The notes: generated from the letters alone by a model not told the origin. Counted from the first letter of the stretch, positions 42,916-55,850 are shown. The stretch is 64,000 nucleotides of DNA from Panopea generosa (GCA_029582155.1 CM055896.1:25015184-25079183); one strand, 5' to 3'. A program made the numbers and translations.

Positions 42916-45050
42916 CAGGCCCGTAGCTACTCTGAGGTATAGCAGCCTCCCTGTTTTTTAATGCTAGGTGCGAAAAAACTTCGAGGCACTATATTTAATG
43001 TTTTTGTTTCATTTTAAAACTAAATAAATTATAATACAGTATTACTATAGTATTCCCTAATACAGCAGAACCACAAGAAATTAATCTGAACCTCTGTGTA
43101 TGCTGTTGTCGCAGACGGAGTACATATATATATATATAACGTAACTAACGGTTCGGAATCTTCCTTTTTGGTTGCAGTGAAGTTAAAACATCAACAGCAT
43201 TTTTAACATGGCGAATGATAGTATCGTTATTTCGGCCTCACTACATTTCGATATTGTATCTAATTTTAGTTTTATGAGTGGCAATACACACTTGAATGTG
43301 TATTGCAACGTCACCAAGCTTAACTGATTTTTTTTTCAAATTCCCAGTTTTTTTAGAAACTGGGCTATGTTCAGCACCGTTAAACAGCAAATAAGTTTAA
43401 TATCTGGTTCCCATAACTTGTTGCGTGTTGTGTGCTAATTTGAGGTTGAGCCAGTATCCAGAAAAAAAATATGTTGGCTAACGTTTAACCGAACTGAACG
43501 CAGTCCCGGGATTTGCTGCACTATTTGTAATATTGGAGTGATAATCAAAACATGATTATGTAATTAAAAACCTCATTAAACTTCCGAAATGCACACTTAT
43601 TGATAATAACAAAAATGACTGTAATTAAATTTGTTGATAGTATTGTTAAAACCATTCCTGGCTTCACTAATATTATGTATCGTTATTGGGTTTTCTTTGT
43701 TTAAAATATTGATGTCTGCAATAACACTGTATCGAACGTAGTACCATACGCACTGAAAAACAATGAGTACGGAAAACAAGTTTGGTCTAGTAACTCTTGC
43801 TCAGGATCCTCCCTTGCATATATGCGTGATACTATCGCACGCGCTATTACGTCACAAATCACTAAATATCGCAGTCAATATTGAGAGGCTACCAAGGGTG
43901 GTTTGTTTAGTACAGTTATTAAAAAAGTAATTACCGACCGACGCATTTCCGAACAAGCTTCTTAGTTCCCCGTTTTCTGCCGAAGGTGTTTATCGGAAAG
44001 ATTTAAACAAAACCTGTTCTTAATTATGTACTAATAATGTCTTTATATTTATTTTTTTGTTTGCAAAGTCTCTCACTGATCAAATAAACATGTATTCTAT
44101 CATCTGGAAGAGAAAACTCACTTAAATTAAAACTAAAAACGACCGTTTCGGAAGTTTTATGCGCCTTTAAGTTTACATACTAAAATTAATGCATCAATAT
44201 TTAAACCTAGTATTTCATACTGATGCTTACATGTATATAAACGACTTTCTAAAGTCGCTTAGATATGTGGGCTGTCCGGACGTGAAGATTACTCATATTA
44301 AAAATAAACATATGTTAACATATTGTTGATATGAAATTTATTTTTATATTAAAATACAAATATAAAACATATTGTATACAAATGCTAAAGCTTCTATTTA
44401 AGATAACAAAACATACATAATTTTGATTACGTTGTCAACCTGATATATGTTTTTTTCTCGTATTTACATATAGCATAATTATACATATTGTTATTTTTAG
44501 TTTTGAGTCACGTATTGTATTTTTATCAACAACATATACATGCAGTGCTGTCATGATTCTTAACTTTCGTGATATATTTTTATTGTAATGTTCAACTAAT
44601 AATTAGCAAATTGTCACAATCTGTTATCAGATAGATGTTGGTGAATGCTTAGTCTAATACTTAAATGTTTTGAATTTCAGCCTCAGAGAATTGATTTTAA
44701 GACTTATGCTACACACTTGTTCAATTTAGATTTTTGTGAATCTATATGCATGAACACACATTGCATTACATTTGCATGTATCAACTCATTTTATTTGCTA
44801 AAAAATATGTTGAGAGTATAGATCTAAGAAATAAGATATCTTTGTGTTGTTTTTTTTTTTTTTGTTGGCATTTGGTGATTATTTGTAAAAACCCAGATTT
44901 TTTGGACTTGATATTAAAAAAAAATATCCAAAACCAATACCTCCAAATGGGCAAAATAGGTTCTGAAATGTAGGAAAATGCAAGAAATGGCATCATCGCC
45001 CAACCCCTAGAATCGGCCTCTCTGTTTTTTAAGGTCAAGCTACGGGCCTG
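42916..45050. mobile_element. Candidate DNA transposon with CAGGCCCGTAGCT ends
   Basis: CAGGCCCGTAGCT occurs at 42916 and inverted at 45038-45050, giving 13 bp inverted ends in the style of hAT-type termini. No target duplication found. Contents are non-coding and include the MITE at 43362-43507 and a TA run. The minus frame at 44781-45038 has a poly-K from a T run and is not convincing. Confidence 0.3.
43362..43507 (-). mobile_element. MITE (copy 2 of 1706-1857)
   Basis: The inverse of this segment aligns with 1706-1857 across the whole length (CTGCGTTCAGTTCGG, GTTTAACGGTGCTGAAC). Inverted ends are GGGCTATGTTCAG and CTGAACGCAGTCCC, less perfect than in copy 1. 146 bp, non-coding. Confidence 0.7.
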
Positions 45051-46004
45051 CTGTTTATACTGGTCATACCTAATACCGCGAGACTAAAAAATGTTCAACC
45101 ATGTAAAGAATGGCATTAATACTTAACAGTAATAAGGGTACTTATGTGTGCTGAGTAAAAAACAGTTGCTGATACGAAATGCAAACAAATGCTGATGCTA
45201 ACGGAAGTTGGGGCTTTGCGCATGTCTTCCCAGATTGTTATTATAAGGGCATTCACGGTAATAGGTATATCGCGGTATTAAGTATGCAAGGGATATATGT
45301 CTCTGATCAAATTGATCAAATTCGGTACTTTTTCCCATTTTTTTTAAAGGACAATATCCCTAGATCTCTAAAATTAGGCCTTTGATCCCTGGATCTCTAA
45401 AATTAGGCCTTTGATCCCTGGATCTCTGAAAGTAACGGCCATTGTTCCCAAGGTCTCATGTTCTCCAGATCTCCAAAACCCCTGGGAGGGCCTCCTTACT
45501 CAACTACAGATATTTCTTACGGGGCACTAGAGGTTCATATGAACAGCATAAGCATCAATATACAAATTTCTGTATTATAATAACATAATGGCGACATGTA
45601 ATAAACGTTCATACAAGCATAGCTTAAGGAAACGGCTATGTAATAATGTTAATATTAAATATCAATTGTTAGTATAAATAATCATATAGATAGTAACGGT
45701 CAATGAATTAATAATACCTGCAATAAGTTTTAAGAGCACAATATCACCTGAACCCTGTAATATAATAACTACCTTTTGTGTATTACGTTATCTTGAGTGT
45801 AACGTCTGTTACTTGTGTCAAATTTCACGTGCGTCTATTGTTAAAGTGATACTCAATTTAAATGGATAACTGAGGATCATTTAATTTCTCCCGCGGTTAG
45901 TGCACTTTTAAAACATGTACGCATACACCATAATAAAAATATTTTAACAAATGTACAGTCTTCAAATGTCTGTCATGTTAAACATGTTTACCCTTTCACA
46001 TATT
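45051..46004. other. Non-coding; contains CCCTGGATCTC repeats
   Basis: 45350-45490 holds repeats of (C)CCTGGATCTCTAAAATTAGG related to 40960-41165. The rest is AT-rich without features. Confidence 0.4.
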
Positions 46005-48345
46005 TCAATATTTTGTCGATAAATAAACTAAGTTTTTTAATTCTGTATAGTTTTCCACTAACAAAAGAGAAGACAATTTAATAGTAATTGGGCATGTATA
46101 GTGAAATTGTTTTATATATTTTTTCCTTAAAACTGTTTGTTCCGGGCATGCTAAAAGATAGTGAAATTCACCACCCAGTTCATTACACGTTAAGCATTTC
46201 CTTTCATTTATGGGTACACCTGTCCATATACCTACTTCGATAGGCATGCAATGATTTCTCTTATAAATAGCATGATATTTTTACATAAAAATGAAGATAA
46301 TAATCTAATATATTTACTTTGTTCAAATTTGTTTTCAAAAGCTTGTGTAAATTTGTGTTCCAAGTTCTTGCAATTTTAGCACGCCGATTTTGAATAAAGA
46401 TATCTCCAAATTTCTGTTGACAAGGCTTAATAAGCCATTTTTTGTTACTAACTTCTGGTTGTCCCAGATACCTGAATATCCTGAGGAACCAAAAATTGTT
46501 ATCAATTTTTTCATCCATGCTGATTTAACTGTATTTGATGAATACATATCATATAATAAAATATATATTATAGATGATAGTTTATTACGGTCATTCGAAT
46601 TTATATTTTCAATTATGTTTGACCAGTAGGATACTATTTTGTGTTTAATGTCTATATAAAATGGGGTTATTCCAGTTTCGTCATGTACCATATACGAAGG
46701 TGTCGATTTTTTTAATATTAAAAACATATTTTAAAAATTTAAGTTGTACTCTTTCTATAACATCTGTATTTCTGTCACCCCATACCTTGTTAGTTATAGT
46801 TAAACTGGTTTTATAGTTTTTTTTCGTAAATATCATGTTGTAATTCAAAAGGAAGTGATAGTGATTTTATCTTTCTCAATGATGAAAAAAACTGCCTTAT
46901 TGGCTTGTTCTGCTATATATTTTTAAGTTTTTGTAAAACTTCCACTTCTTGAGAAAAATATACCTAAGTATTTATATTCACGTACAATATCTATTTTATC
47001 ATTACCAACTTTAAAGTTAATTTTTTTTCTGATGGGGTACCTGTACTCAAAATCACAACCTTAGTGTCGCTTATATTTAATTTAAGTTTCCATGTGTTGT
47101 TATATTCTTTAAAAATAACAGTATCATCTGCATATAATAAAACAAGTATCTTAAGGTAAATATGTACATCATTTATTACCGTATGTTTGTTAAAACCATT
47201 GGCATAACTTTTGGTAAGATATTCTTTTAGGTCATTTAGGAAACCTGAACATAAAAAGGGCGACAGATTTTCACCCTGTCGCACACCATTTAAAAAATTA
47301 AAAATTTGAGCAACTGTCTTCTATTACTATTTTTGATTTGATTTAATAAATGTTTCATCCATGCTGATTTAACTGTATTTGATGAATACATATCATATAA
47401 TAAAATATATATTATAGATGATAGTTTATTACGGTCATTCGAATTTATATTTTCAATTATGTTTGACCAGTAGGATACTATTTTGTGTTTAATGTCTATA
47501 TATAATGGGGTTATTCAAGTTTCGCCATATACCATATACGATGGTGTCGATTTTTTCATATTAAAAACATATTTTAAAAATCTAAACTGTACTCTTTCTA
47601 TAACATCTGTATTTCCGTCACCCCATACCTCGCTACCGTATAGTAAAATTGGTTTTATAGTTGTTTACGTAAAGATCAAGTTGTAATTCAAAAGGAAGTG
47701 ATAGTGATAGTGATTTTATCTTTCAAAACAATGAAAAAACTGTCTTATTGTTCTGCTATATATTTTTTAGTTTTTATAAAACTCACGCTTCTTGAGAAAA
47801 ATATACCTAAGTATTTATATTCACGTACAGTATCTATTTTATCATTACCAACTTTAAAATTAAAGTTTTATGATGAGTTACCTTTACTAAAAATCACAAC
47901 CTTAGTTTTGCTTATATTTATTTTGAGTTTCCATGTGTCACAATATTCTTTAAAAATAACAGTATCATCTGCATATAATAAAACAAGAATTAAGGTAAAT
48001 AGTTCATATATTATGTACATCATTTATTACCGTATGTTTGTTAAAACCATTAACATAACTATTGGTAAGATATTCTTCTAGGTCGTTTAGGAAAACTGAA
48101 AATAAAAACGGCGACAGATTTTCACCCTGTCGCACACCATTTACACAGTTAAAAATTTTTGAGCAACCGTCTTCCGTTACTTTTTTTGATTTAATAGATT
48201 GGTACATTTTTTGAATTACATTTAGGCATTTTCCATTTATATTTTCATTTATCATTTTTCTCCACAGACCTGTTCTCCAGACCGAATCAAAAGCTTGTTT
48301 AAAATCAACAAACCAACAAAAAAGCTTCTTTTTATCTGATAGTAC
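46005..48345 (-). pseudogene. LINE reverse transcriptase relic B, internally duplicated
   Basis: Minus strand from 48345: FVDFKQAFDSVWR, KCLNVIQKMYQSIKS, VNGVRQGENLSPFLF. Then VLLYADDTVIF, KLNISDTKVVILS, KKSTPSYMVHDETG, SSGYSGIWDNQKLV and CLTCNELGGEFHYLLACPE. These are the RT core (RQGENLSPFL, YADD) and C-terminal Cys-His end of a non-LTR element common in molluscs. The segment 46512-47350 recurs at 47356-48190, an 844 bp tandem duplication, so RQGENLSPFL and the YADD region occur twice. Frameshifts and a shortened thumb show decay. Confidence 0.85.
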
Positions 48346-48529
48346 AATATCAATGACTACACAGATAATTTATAATAAAATAGGTACATGGAATACACCG
48401 CCTTTATTAAATGAAAACTGAGATTGCCAATGTTTGGATAGGAAGAGCAATTTTCGGCCATGATGGTCAGGCTTAATCTCCTCCGCCGAGTTATCGTCGT
48501 TACACTCATTTCAATGTGAATGTAGAGTC

Positions 48530-50227
48530 GAATGTGTTAAAGAGTGGGCCACGATCTGTTTACGAATGTGTTAGAGAGTGGGCCACGATCTGTTTACTAA
48601 TGTGTTAGAGAGTGGGCCACGATCTGTTTACTAATGTGTTAGAGAGTGGGCCACGATCTGTTTACGAATGTGTTAGAGAGTGGGCCACGATCTGTTTACT
48701 AATGTGTTAGAGAGTGGGCCACGATCTGTTTACGAATGTGTTAGAGAGTGGGCCACGATCTGTTTACTAATGTGTTAGAGAGTGGGCCACGATCTGTTTA
48801 CGAATGTGTTAGAGAGTGGGCCACGATCTGTTTACTAATGTGTTAGAGAGTGGGCCACGATCTGTTTACGAATGTGTTAGAGAGTGGGCCACGATCTGTT
48901 TACTAATGTGTTAGAAAGTGGGCCATGATCTGTTTACGAATGTGTTAGAGAATTGGGCCACGATCTGTTTACTAATGTGTTAGAGAGTGGGTCACGATCT
49001 GTTTACTAATGTGTTAGAGAGTGGGCCACGATCTGTTTATGAATGTGTTAGAGAGTGGGCCACGATCTGTTTACTAATGTGCTAGAGAGTGGGCCAAGAT
49101 CTGTTTACTAATGTGTTCGAGAGTTGGGCCACGATCTGTTTACTAATGTGTTAGAGAGTTGGGCCACGATCTGTTTACTAATGTGTTAGAGAGTTGGGCC
49201 ACGATCTGTTTACTAATGTATTAGAGAGTGGGCCATGATCTGTTTACTAATGTGTTAGAGAGTGGGCCACGATCTGTTTACTAATGTGTTAGAGAGTTGG
49301 GCCATGATCTGTTTACTAATGTGTTAGAGAGTTGGGCCATGATCTGTTTACTAATGTATTAGAGAGTGGGCCACGATCTGTTTACTAATGTATTAGAGAG
49401 TGGGCCACGATCTGATTGATGTGTTAGAGAGTGGACCACGATCTGTTTACTAATGTGTTAGAGAGTTGGGCCACGATCTGTTTACTAATGTGTTAGAGAG
49501 TGGGCCACGATCTGTTTACTAATGTGTTAGAGAGTGGGCCACGATCTGTTTACTATTGTGTTAGAGAGTGGGCCACGATCTGTTTACGAATGTGTTAGAG
49601 AGTGGGCCACGATCTGTTTACTAATGTGTTAGAGAGTGGGCCACGATCTGTTTACTAATGTGTTAGAGAGTGGGCCACGATCTGTTTACTAATGTGTTAG
49701 AGAATGGGCCACTATCTGCTTACTAATGTGTTAGAGAGTTGGGCCACGATCTGTTTACTAATGTGTTAGAGAGTGGGCCACGATCTGTTTACGAATGTGT
49801 TAGAGAGTTGGGCCACGATCTGTTTACTAATGTGTTAGAGAGTGGTCCACGATCTGTTTACTAATGTGTTTTCGAGAGTGGTCCACGATCTGTTTACTAA
49901 TGTGTTAGAGAGTGGGCCACGATCTGTTTACTAATGTGTTAGAGAGTTGGGCCACAATCTGTTTACTAATGTGTTAGAGAGTTGGGCCACGATCTGTTTA
50001 CTAATGTGTTAGAGAGTGGTCCACGATCTGTTTACTTATGTGTTCGAGAGTGGGCCACGATCTGTTTACTAATGTGTTAGAGAGTGGGCCACGATCTCTT
50101 TACTAATGTGTTAGAGAGTGGGCCACGATCTGTTTACTAATGTGTTCGAGAGTGGGCCACGATCTGTTTACTAATGTGTTAGAGAGTGGGCCACAATCTG
50201 TTTACTAATGTGTTAGAGAGTGGGCCA
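48530..50227 (+). repeat. 34 bp minisatellite, about 50 units
   Basis: Unit ATGTGTTAGAGAGTGGGCCA + CGATCTGTTTACTA. A G variant (TTTACGAATG) alternates with TTTACTAATG from 48661 to about 48960, giving 68 bp pairs. Later units have GTTGGGCC (35 bp), TTCGAGAG or GGTCCACG changes. It ends GGGCCAGTTGAG. It directly follows the LINE relic. Confidence 0.95.
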
Positions 50228-50257
50228 GTTGAGCAGTCCATATACTAAGAATTAATC

Positions 50258-50323
50258 TGAGATGACATTGTCATATTGTATATTACAGCTTGAGATGACA
50301 TTGTCATATTTTATATTACAGCT
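50258..50323 (+). repeat. 33 bp tandem duplication
   Basis: TGAGATGACATTGTCATATT... to TATTACAGCT twice, with one change. Each includes the TGACATTGTCA palindrome. Confidence 0.8.
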
Positions 50324-50510
50324 TACCCTAATCTTATTTTTACTCCAATTCTGCACCATGGGTTATATAGGTACTTGTTTATATTGCACAGCCATATTGT
50401 TATCTTAAATTTGAAATATATATATTGATAAGATAAATATTTTCAAAATCCATGTGAGCTCCCTTGTTACACAGCCACAACCAAGATTGAAGCCCCGACA
50501 GCATGGAAAG

Positions 50511-50956
50511 GTATATATTATCATACATATATGACTGTGCACTCACATACAAAATGTACATATTTCTTCTCTTTTTATTTTAGTCTAGGGAAAAAGTTTT
50601 TCCTGTGATGACAAATTGGATGAGTCCCCACCACCAGCTGGTGAGAGCTCTGTTCTGACAGCTACTAAGTCCTGCAACAGATGCCAAAAGGAACTTCGGT
50701 AAGTTACCGTTGGTGTTGAGACAAATGGTATGTACATATACATATTTAAGCATATATTATCATACACATATGACTGTGCACACACATACAAAAAAGAACA
50801 TTACTATTTTTTTTATTTTCAGACTAGCAAGAAATTCCCCTGTGGGAAAAATGCAAAGATGTCCCAGCCTCTGGTGCTGGTGCACCTTCTGACAACAGAA
50901 TCTGGAGAAAAGGGAAACTTCCAGCATACCATTTTTAACACACAATACCAGTAGGT
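50511..50956 (+). other. Duplicated exon-like unit, ~236 bp period
   Basis: Two units each have ATATTATCATACA, ATATGACTGTGCA, a pyrimidine tract ending in AG, and a CTAG(G/C)-AAGTTTTTCC or AAATTCCCC start. The first putative exon, 50588-50699, has an open frame (SCDDKLDESPPPAG, SCNRCQKELR) ending in CG|GTAAGT, a perfect donor. The second copy, from 50827, lacks a clear donor. Function unknown: exon duplication of a real gene, or a repeat. Confidence 0.25.
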
Positions 50957-53009
50957 CATATGACGGGCAGATATAATAGTGGAGGAAGACCTCAAATGAA
51001 TGTACTAATTTAAGAAAGACCCGTGCATTAGTCTGAGTAGAACCATAATGATTGTGCTTCTGTAAGTCACTGACAAACTTTCTCACTAGTTAAAAAAAAA
51101 CAAGCTTTAATAAAATTACACCTGATTTGTTTCTTTGATTCTTGCAGAGGGGGTTTTCACAGTTAGTGAACTAAGTGTTCTCCCTCATTTTACCGATGTA
51201 TTTGCCAAGCATTCTATCAATCATTCCCAACTAAAGACATAAAAAATGATAAACATAAAAAATGTTTATAATTCTTTAAACAATCTTATAACACTTAACA
51301 GATAATCTTTATGACAACAGGGTCTGGTTTGTACATACGTACAGGTTTTACTTCTTTGGCTATGGTATTGATGAAGTTATCAATCCCCCGTGAGCTAAGC
51401 CTACTGTCCTTAGCCTAGACATGTTCTCATCTTTCAGACAGGACGTATTTATCATCAGTAACCCTTGCATTAACAGCATGCTATCCATTTTGACATTGAA
51501 GTATATGTTTAAGCTTGCCAACATTTGCAATGCTAGATGAATCCAATGGTTGAGGTGATATAAATAAGAAAAAACAGCTCCAATTTCACAGTATGAGTGG
51601 CCATCTTAATAACTGGATACCAAACTTACAACAACAAACTGTGCAATGCTGCGACTGGAACTAATAACATCATAGGCATATTGCATCAATAACCTAAAGC
51701 ATACCTGTGGGGTGGGTCAATGTCAACATTAAAATGGTTTTCATTTTACCATTGAAAAATAAAATAAAGAAATAAAAAAAGAAACATGCTTCTTAAGCTA
51801 TGGTAGTGATGGCGTGTGTATTAATCTCCTAGGAGTCGAACCCAGTGTCCATAGTCTAAACTCAAGGACAGCAGCCAGCAAATTATTTTGTTATCAACAA
51901 ACCATGCCTTAATTTAACATGCTTTTTAAATATTATTTTTGTAAACATGTGATTTAAATATTTAGAAAGTAAAGCTAGTAGTTGTGTTGCAGAGAAAAGA
52001 ACAATCATCTTTGTATTTTTGGCAAACAAGTATGAACGAAGAAAGCAAGGAATTTGAGAGGTCCTCGAAGAAAGGAACCATACTTTGTCAATTATGGTAT
52101 TAATGAAAGTACATGGGTGTGGTGATTAAATAATAAAACAGCTCTAATTTCAAAAATACGAGTGGCCTTTTTAATAACTGGGTATCAAACGAAAGGTTGT
52201 GCCTTGTGAAAAAACGTGTTTTTGTACCCATTAAAAAACATGACTCATCGATCATAATTTCAGTGCAAACAACTTAATTGCAGTCTATTTGTACTATGTG
52301 TTGCATCAGATCGAAAAAAGAATATGATCATGTGCATTGATTCGGGACCTACAACGCTATCACTTTTGCTCCATGTATTGAAAAAAAATTGTTTCTATGT
52401 TGCATCAGAAAAGCGCGTTGAGAGTTTGTTTACAAAAACGAAAATAAAAATGGCGCCAGCCAATACCTGACCTTCGTAATGGAAGGTAACGGAATGAAGT
52501 TGGGCAGGGGACCAGACTAAGAAAAAAGTGTAGGCACGTGCATACAGTGTCTATAGTAAGATACGCTCCTGGGTTCGCATGAATTTTGTCAATGTCAGTT
52601 TGAAAAGGAACTGCTTTTTTTGTTATAATCACTAACTGCTATAGCAACCTTTTGCCGATTGTAACAAAGCTTACCAGGGTTTATGTTTAATTGTTGCAAC
52701 ATGCGACATCAGTCATGTGATGTTTTGCTAATATTTAACTAACTGTTAAAAACGGACCCCATGTCTGATCAAAATTTAACACTGATCAGTTTTCAACGAC
52801 TGTTTTGATCAGAATTTAATATTGAAATGTGAAACCCGGTTCAATTGTCAACGTGGTCAAAATTTAATGTTACATCGGTGTAACCGGAAATCTCCCGCTT
52901 TAAAACGTGTAATTACAACGCAGGCTGTGCAATTGGTAGGCGCGGAAAAGCCCTATAGGCTTCCTGAACATTAAACTGTTCTAGTGTTTTTCATCACTCG
53001 ATGAAAACT
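50957..53009. other. Non-coding, no gene recognised
   Basis: Short shared pieces only: AATGAAGTTGGGCAGGG at 52493 (also 42093) and three degenerate GATCAAAATTTAA-like repeats at 52770-52875. Frame 52405-52632 is not convincing. Confidence 0.35.
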
Positions 53010-53500
53010 AAAAAAATGGGTGATATCACTTATTGAATGAGTGATATCACCTATTCAAAACGAATGATCACTTATTCGATTTATCAAGTAAGAAAAAACA
53101 GACTGATCCTTGCTTAAATGATTCAGCAGTGAAGACATGATGAAAATGACTCAGCAGATATAGATGTGATCCAGCAGTGAATATATGATGAAATATGGCT
53201 GAAGCAGCAAAAGAGCGTATTTAGAATTTATAAAAAAAGGTATTATTCCTGCGGAAAAATGTTAATTTCATTATCAATGGCAGCGAGGGCTATATTTATC
53301 ATGCCTTGTATGGAACCAGTAGCCATCTTGTTTGATTGCAGCTGACAGAAGAGGAGGTGCTGTTTTACTATTTAACCTAAATAAGTGATATCACTTATTT
53401 GTATAGGTGATATCACTCATTCAAATAAGTGATATCACTTATTCGAATGAGTGATATCACCTATTCAAAACGAATGAGTAATATCACTTATTCAAAATGA
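53010..53500 (+). repeat. GATATC palindrome clusters
   Basis: 53020-53090 and 53378-53500 consist of repeated AGTGATATCACT palindromes spaced by CTATTC(A)AAACGAATGA and related 15-20 bp linkers. The two clusters are 290 bp apart and both contain TCACCTATTCAAAACGAATG in the same orientation. Confidence 0.7.
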
Positions 53501-53804
53501 ATTTAGACAATGATTTCTCCCAAGGATGTTAATATATTTAATAAAATATTGATGTAGATCTATAACGAGAATAAAATGGAAATATCAAATATATTGTGTA
53601 AAAAAATATTATTTTATAAAACAAATATTATTGTGAATGTAGAATATATATTGGCTTATTCTTTAATCATTTTATAAGACCATTAATTTTAGTGGCTGAG
53701 GGCCATATATACCAACCGGGTAATGTTAGACAAGTTTTAAGATTCAAGATTCAAAATTCTTTATTCAGTAATTTAAATAAAAATGTTTTTTATTACATAC
53801 AAAT

Positions 53805-54125
53805 TCAAATAATAAATGTAACACATGACGCACAAAATGATAAAGTTATCCTCAAACTATTATCTACTATTGCAAAAAATATGAAACTCTCTTTAAAAAC
53901 AATATGAAAGTTCAACAAATTAGCATTATCAGTACTTGTCCACATATACAAAAATCCATAATCTTCCAGAAGGTTTTTGATGTTTTTTACCCAATTCTTA
54001 CTACTTGTACCTTTATTACAATCAATAAGTAATAAATTATATATATATTTAACTATAATGTTATCAGATTTAACAATTTTAGTCCAGTATTTAATCAAAA
54101 CACACTTCAAAGTAACACAAGGCAT
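53805..54125 (-). pseudogene. LINE C-terminal relic C
   Basis: A 106-residue minus frame: CVLIKYWTKIVKSDNIIVKY, NWVKNIKNLLEDYGFLYMW and ANLLNFHIVFKESF. It matches the order KYWxKI...NWVxxIKNLL...GFxxxW of the downstream region of LINE relics A and B (NLL, GFGFAWI, VIDC). No catalytic motif remains; both ends are lost. Confidence 0.55.
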
Positions 54126-54426
54126 GTGTTAACTTCAATGATCTGATCAATGATTATCAATTAACATCAACTGGTAATCCTCAATCAGTGTCCAGGTTAC
54201 AGTGTTTCATCCACGAATACCAGTATACAAGATATTTAAATATTTCAAATAGCAAACTAATCAAGCAAAAATGGGCATCCCAGCCTTTGAACATTTAAGC
54301 CTAGAGTCCACAGACATTTGATTATTCTATAAATATATTTCTAAATAGTTTTCTTATTAATCTTGCTTTAAAGATATATGTTTGGCCAATGTTCAATATG
54401 TACATAAGAGGGCCACATGACTTCAC
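54126..54426. other. Non-coding
   Basis: No gene or repeat recognised. Confidence 0.3.
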
Positions 54427-54560
54427 AGGTCCTCTGTGGTTGAGTAGTTTAAGGTGCCGACGTCTAACGACCACTTACTGCTGAGGTCATGGGTTTGTGT
54501 GCAGCTTGTTCCAAAAACTTTATGCGAGACAGTTTGCCTGTTACTTGTGTAATGACGGTG
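54427..54560 (+). mobile_element. tRNA-Leu-like SINE head
   Basis: GTCCTCTGTGGTTGAGTAG and CATGGGTTTG at tRNA spacing resemble the head of the 23575-23807 SINE, with a UAA-like anticodon position. A weak match of the body (CCAAAAACTTTATGCGAGA) follows. Confidence 0.55.
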
Positions 54561-55159
54561 GTTCAACACAGGTTCATTGAAGAGAATGATATCTTTATAA
54601 AGATCAATTTAACACTACTTCCAATAATATTTTTTCACAACATGCAAATTAATGATAAAAACCATGTGTATATTGAACCCGTGCATACTGTACTTATATA
54701 TAACTCATGACCAGTCCCAGGGTTCTGGACTGCTTGGAAAACGACACATAAGATAACACAATGATGGTCTTTTCGTCATTTCACAGCAATGGTATGTGAG
54801 GACAAGGACAAATCTAGCCTTAAATACAACTTTGGTCATGTGGGGCTCCACGTGGCATTATCATACTGTACCTTTCATCCTCAAATTGGACTTCCTTATC
54901 CACACCAAAGCATTGTTGTAGATTCACTTAATTTGGTATGTGATAAATAGCCTACAGATCAAATATAATAATTCAATGACAATGATGTTCAAATTCAGCT
55001 CAAGGCAAGCTGAACCTGTCAAAATAGGTCTACTTTATAAAACATGACATTGTGACCTTTTTTAAAAGTTTTTCACTGTGTCAAATTACCAGCATTTTAG
55101 AATAAAAACAAGCAATACAGAAATCCTCTACCAGGTTACAGGAAGGACTTTGTTAGCAT

Positions 55160-55505
55160 ACACTTGTTTCTGTAAATGGTGACAAAAGATTTGCAGTGCC
55201 ACGAGAAAAATGTGGTTGGTATGGCAAGAAAATTGGTTAAATTGTGTCTCAGCTTGAATACTTTTATGAGTTTGTGCAGTATCCAGGTTATATCAACCAA
55301 TTTTGTTGCCATAGAAACCACAATTGGCCATCCTCTTTCCACATGGCAAGTTTCATAGTATTACAATCAGTTTAAATACTTTCCGAGTTCTTGCAGGATC
55401 CAGGTTGTATTTATATTTTTTCCGAGTGACAAAAAAATTTAAATGATGTACATTATGTTTTTGTTGCTCTCTATCAACATGCAAAGTTTTACAAATGTAG
55501 ATAAT
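55160..55505 (+). repeat. GGATCCAGGTTGTAT repeat, two units and an inverted piece
   Basis: Units around 55280 and 55396 share ATCCAGGTTGTAT, TTGTTGCCATAGAAACCACA and a TCCACATGGCAAGTTTC region with 60341-60620. Another piece at 55211-55240 (GTGGTTGGTATGGCAAGAAA) is in the opposite orientation and can pair with 55290-55322. Confidence 0.6.
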
Positions 55506-55819
55506 TTTTGGGGGCGGTGCTTTAGCAGCCGCTCTCAGAGCTAACATGATTTTATTTTTAATACCGCAAATCTATAACCATTTTTCTTGTTAATGCAAAC
55601 CTAACAACCACATATCAAATAGTTCCACCCCCTGACAAGCGCTCGAACGCACTATAAACAGTAGATTCGCCTATTTCAACGAAAACATTAATATTATAAC
55701 ATACAGCGACGATTAATACCTATAAACAATTACGTATCTTATAAATTCCAAGTTTATATTCTGTAGCATTAATCAGCACAAAGGAATTAAAGCGCATGAA
55801 TACAGACGCGCTGAACTAT

Positions 55820-55850
55820 GGTCACGTGACCAAAAGATTACGCCATCTTG
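55820..55850. promoter_or_regulatory. E-box palindrome next to YY1-like site
   Basis: GGTCACGTGACC (55820-55831) is a perfect 12 bp palindrome matching E-box/CLEAR-type sites. CGCCATCTTG (55841-55850), read inversely CAAGATGGCG, resembles the YY1 consensus. Such pairs occur at housekeeping promoters, but no gene is visible nearby. Confidence 0.3.

Noticed and set aside
44781-45038. 85-residue minus frame with PFLAFSYISEPILPI
   Set aside because: Lys run comes from a T tract, no family recognised, and it lies at the candidate transposon end; support is too weak.
52405-52632. 75-residue minus frame
   Set aside because: No domain and no splice or start context; it overlaps a short dispersed repeat shared with 42093.
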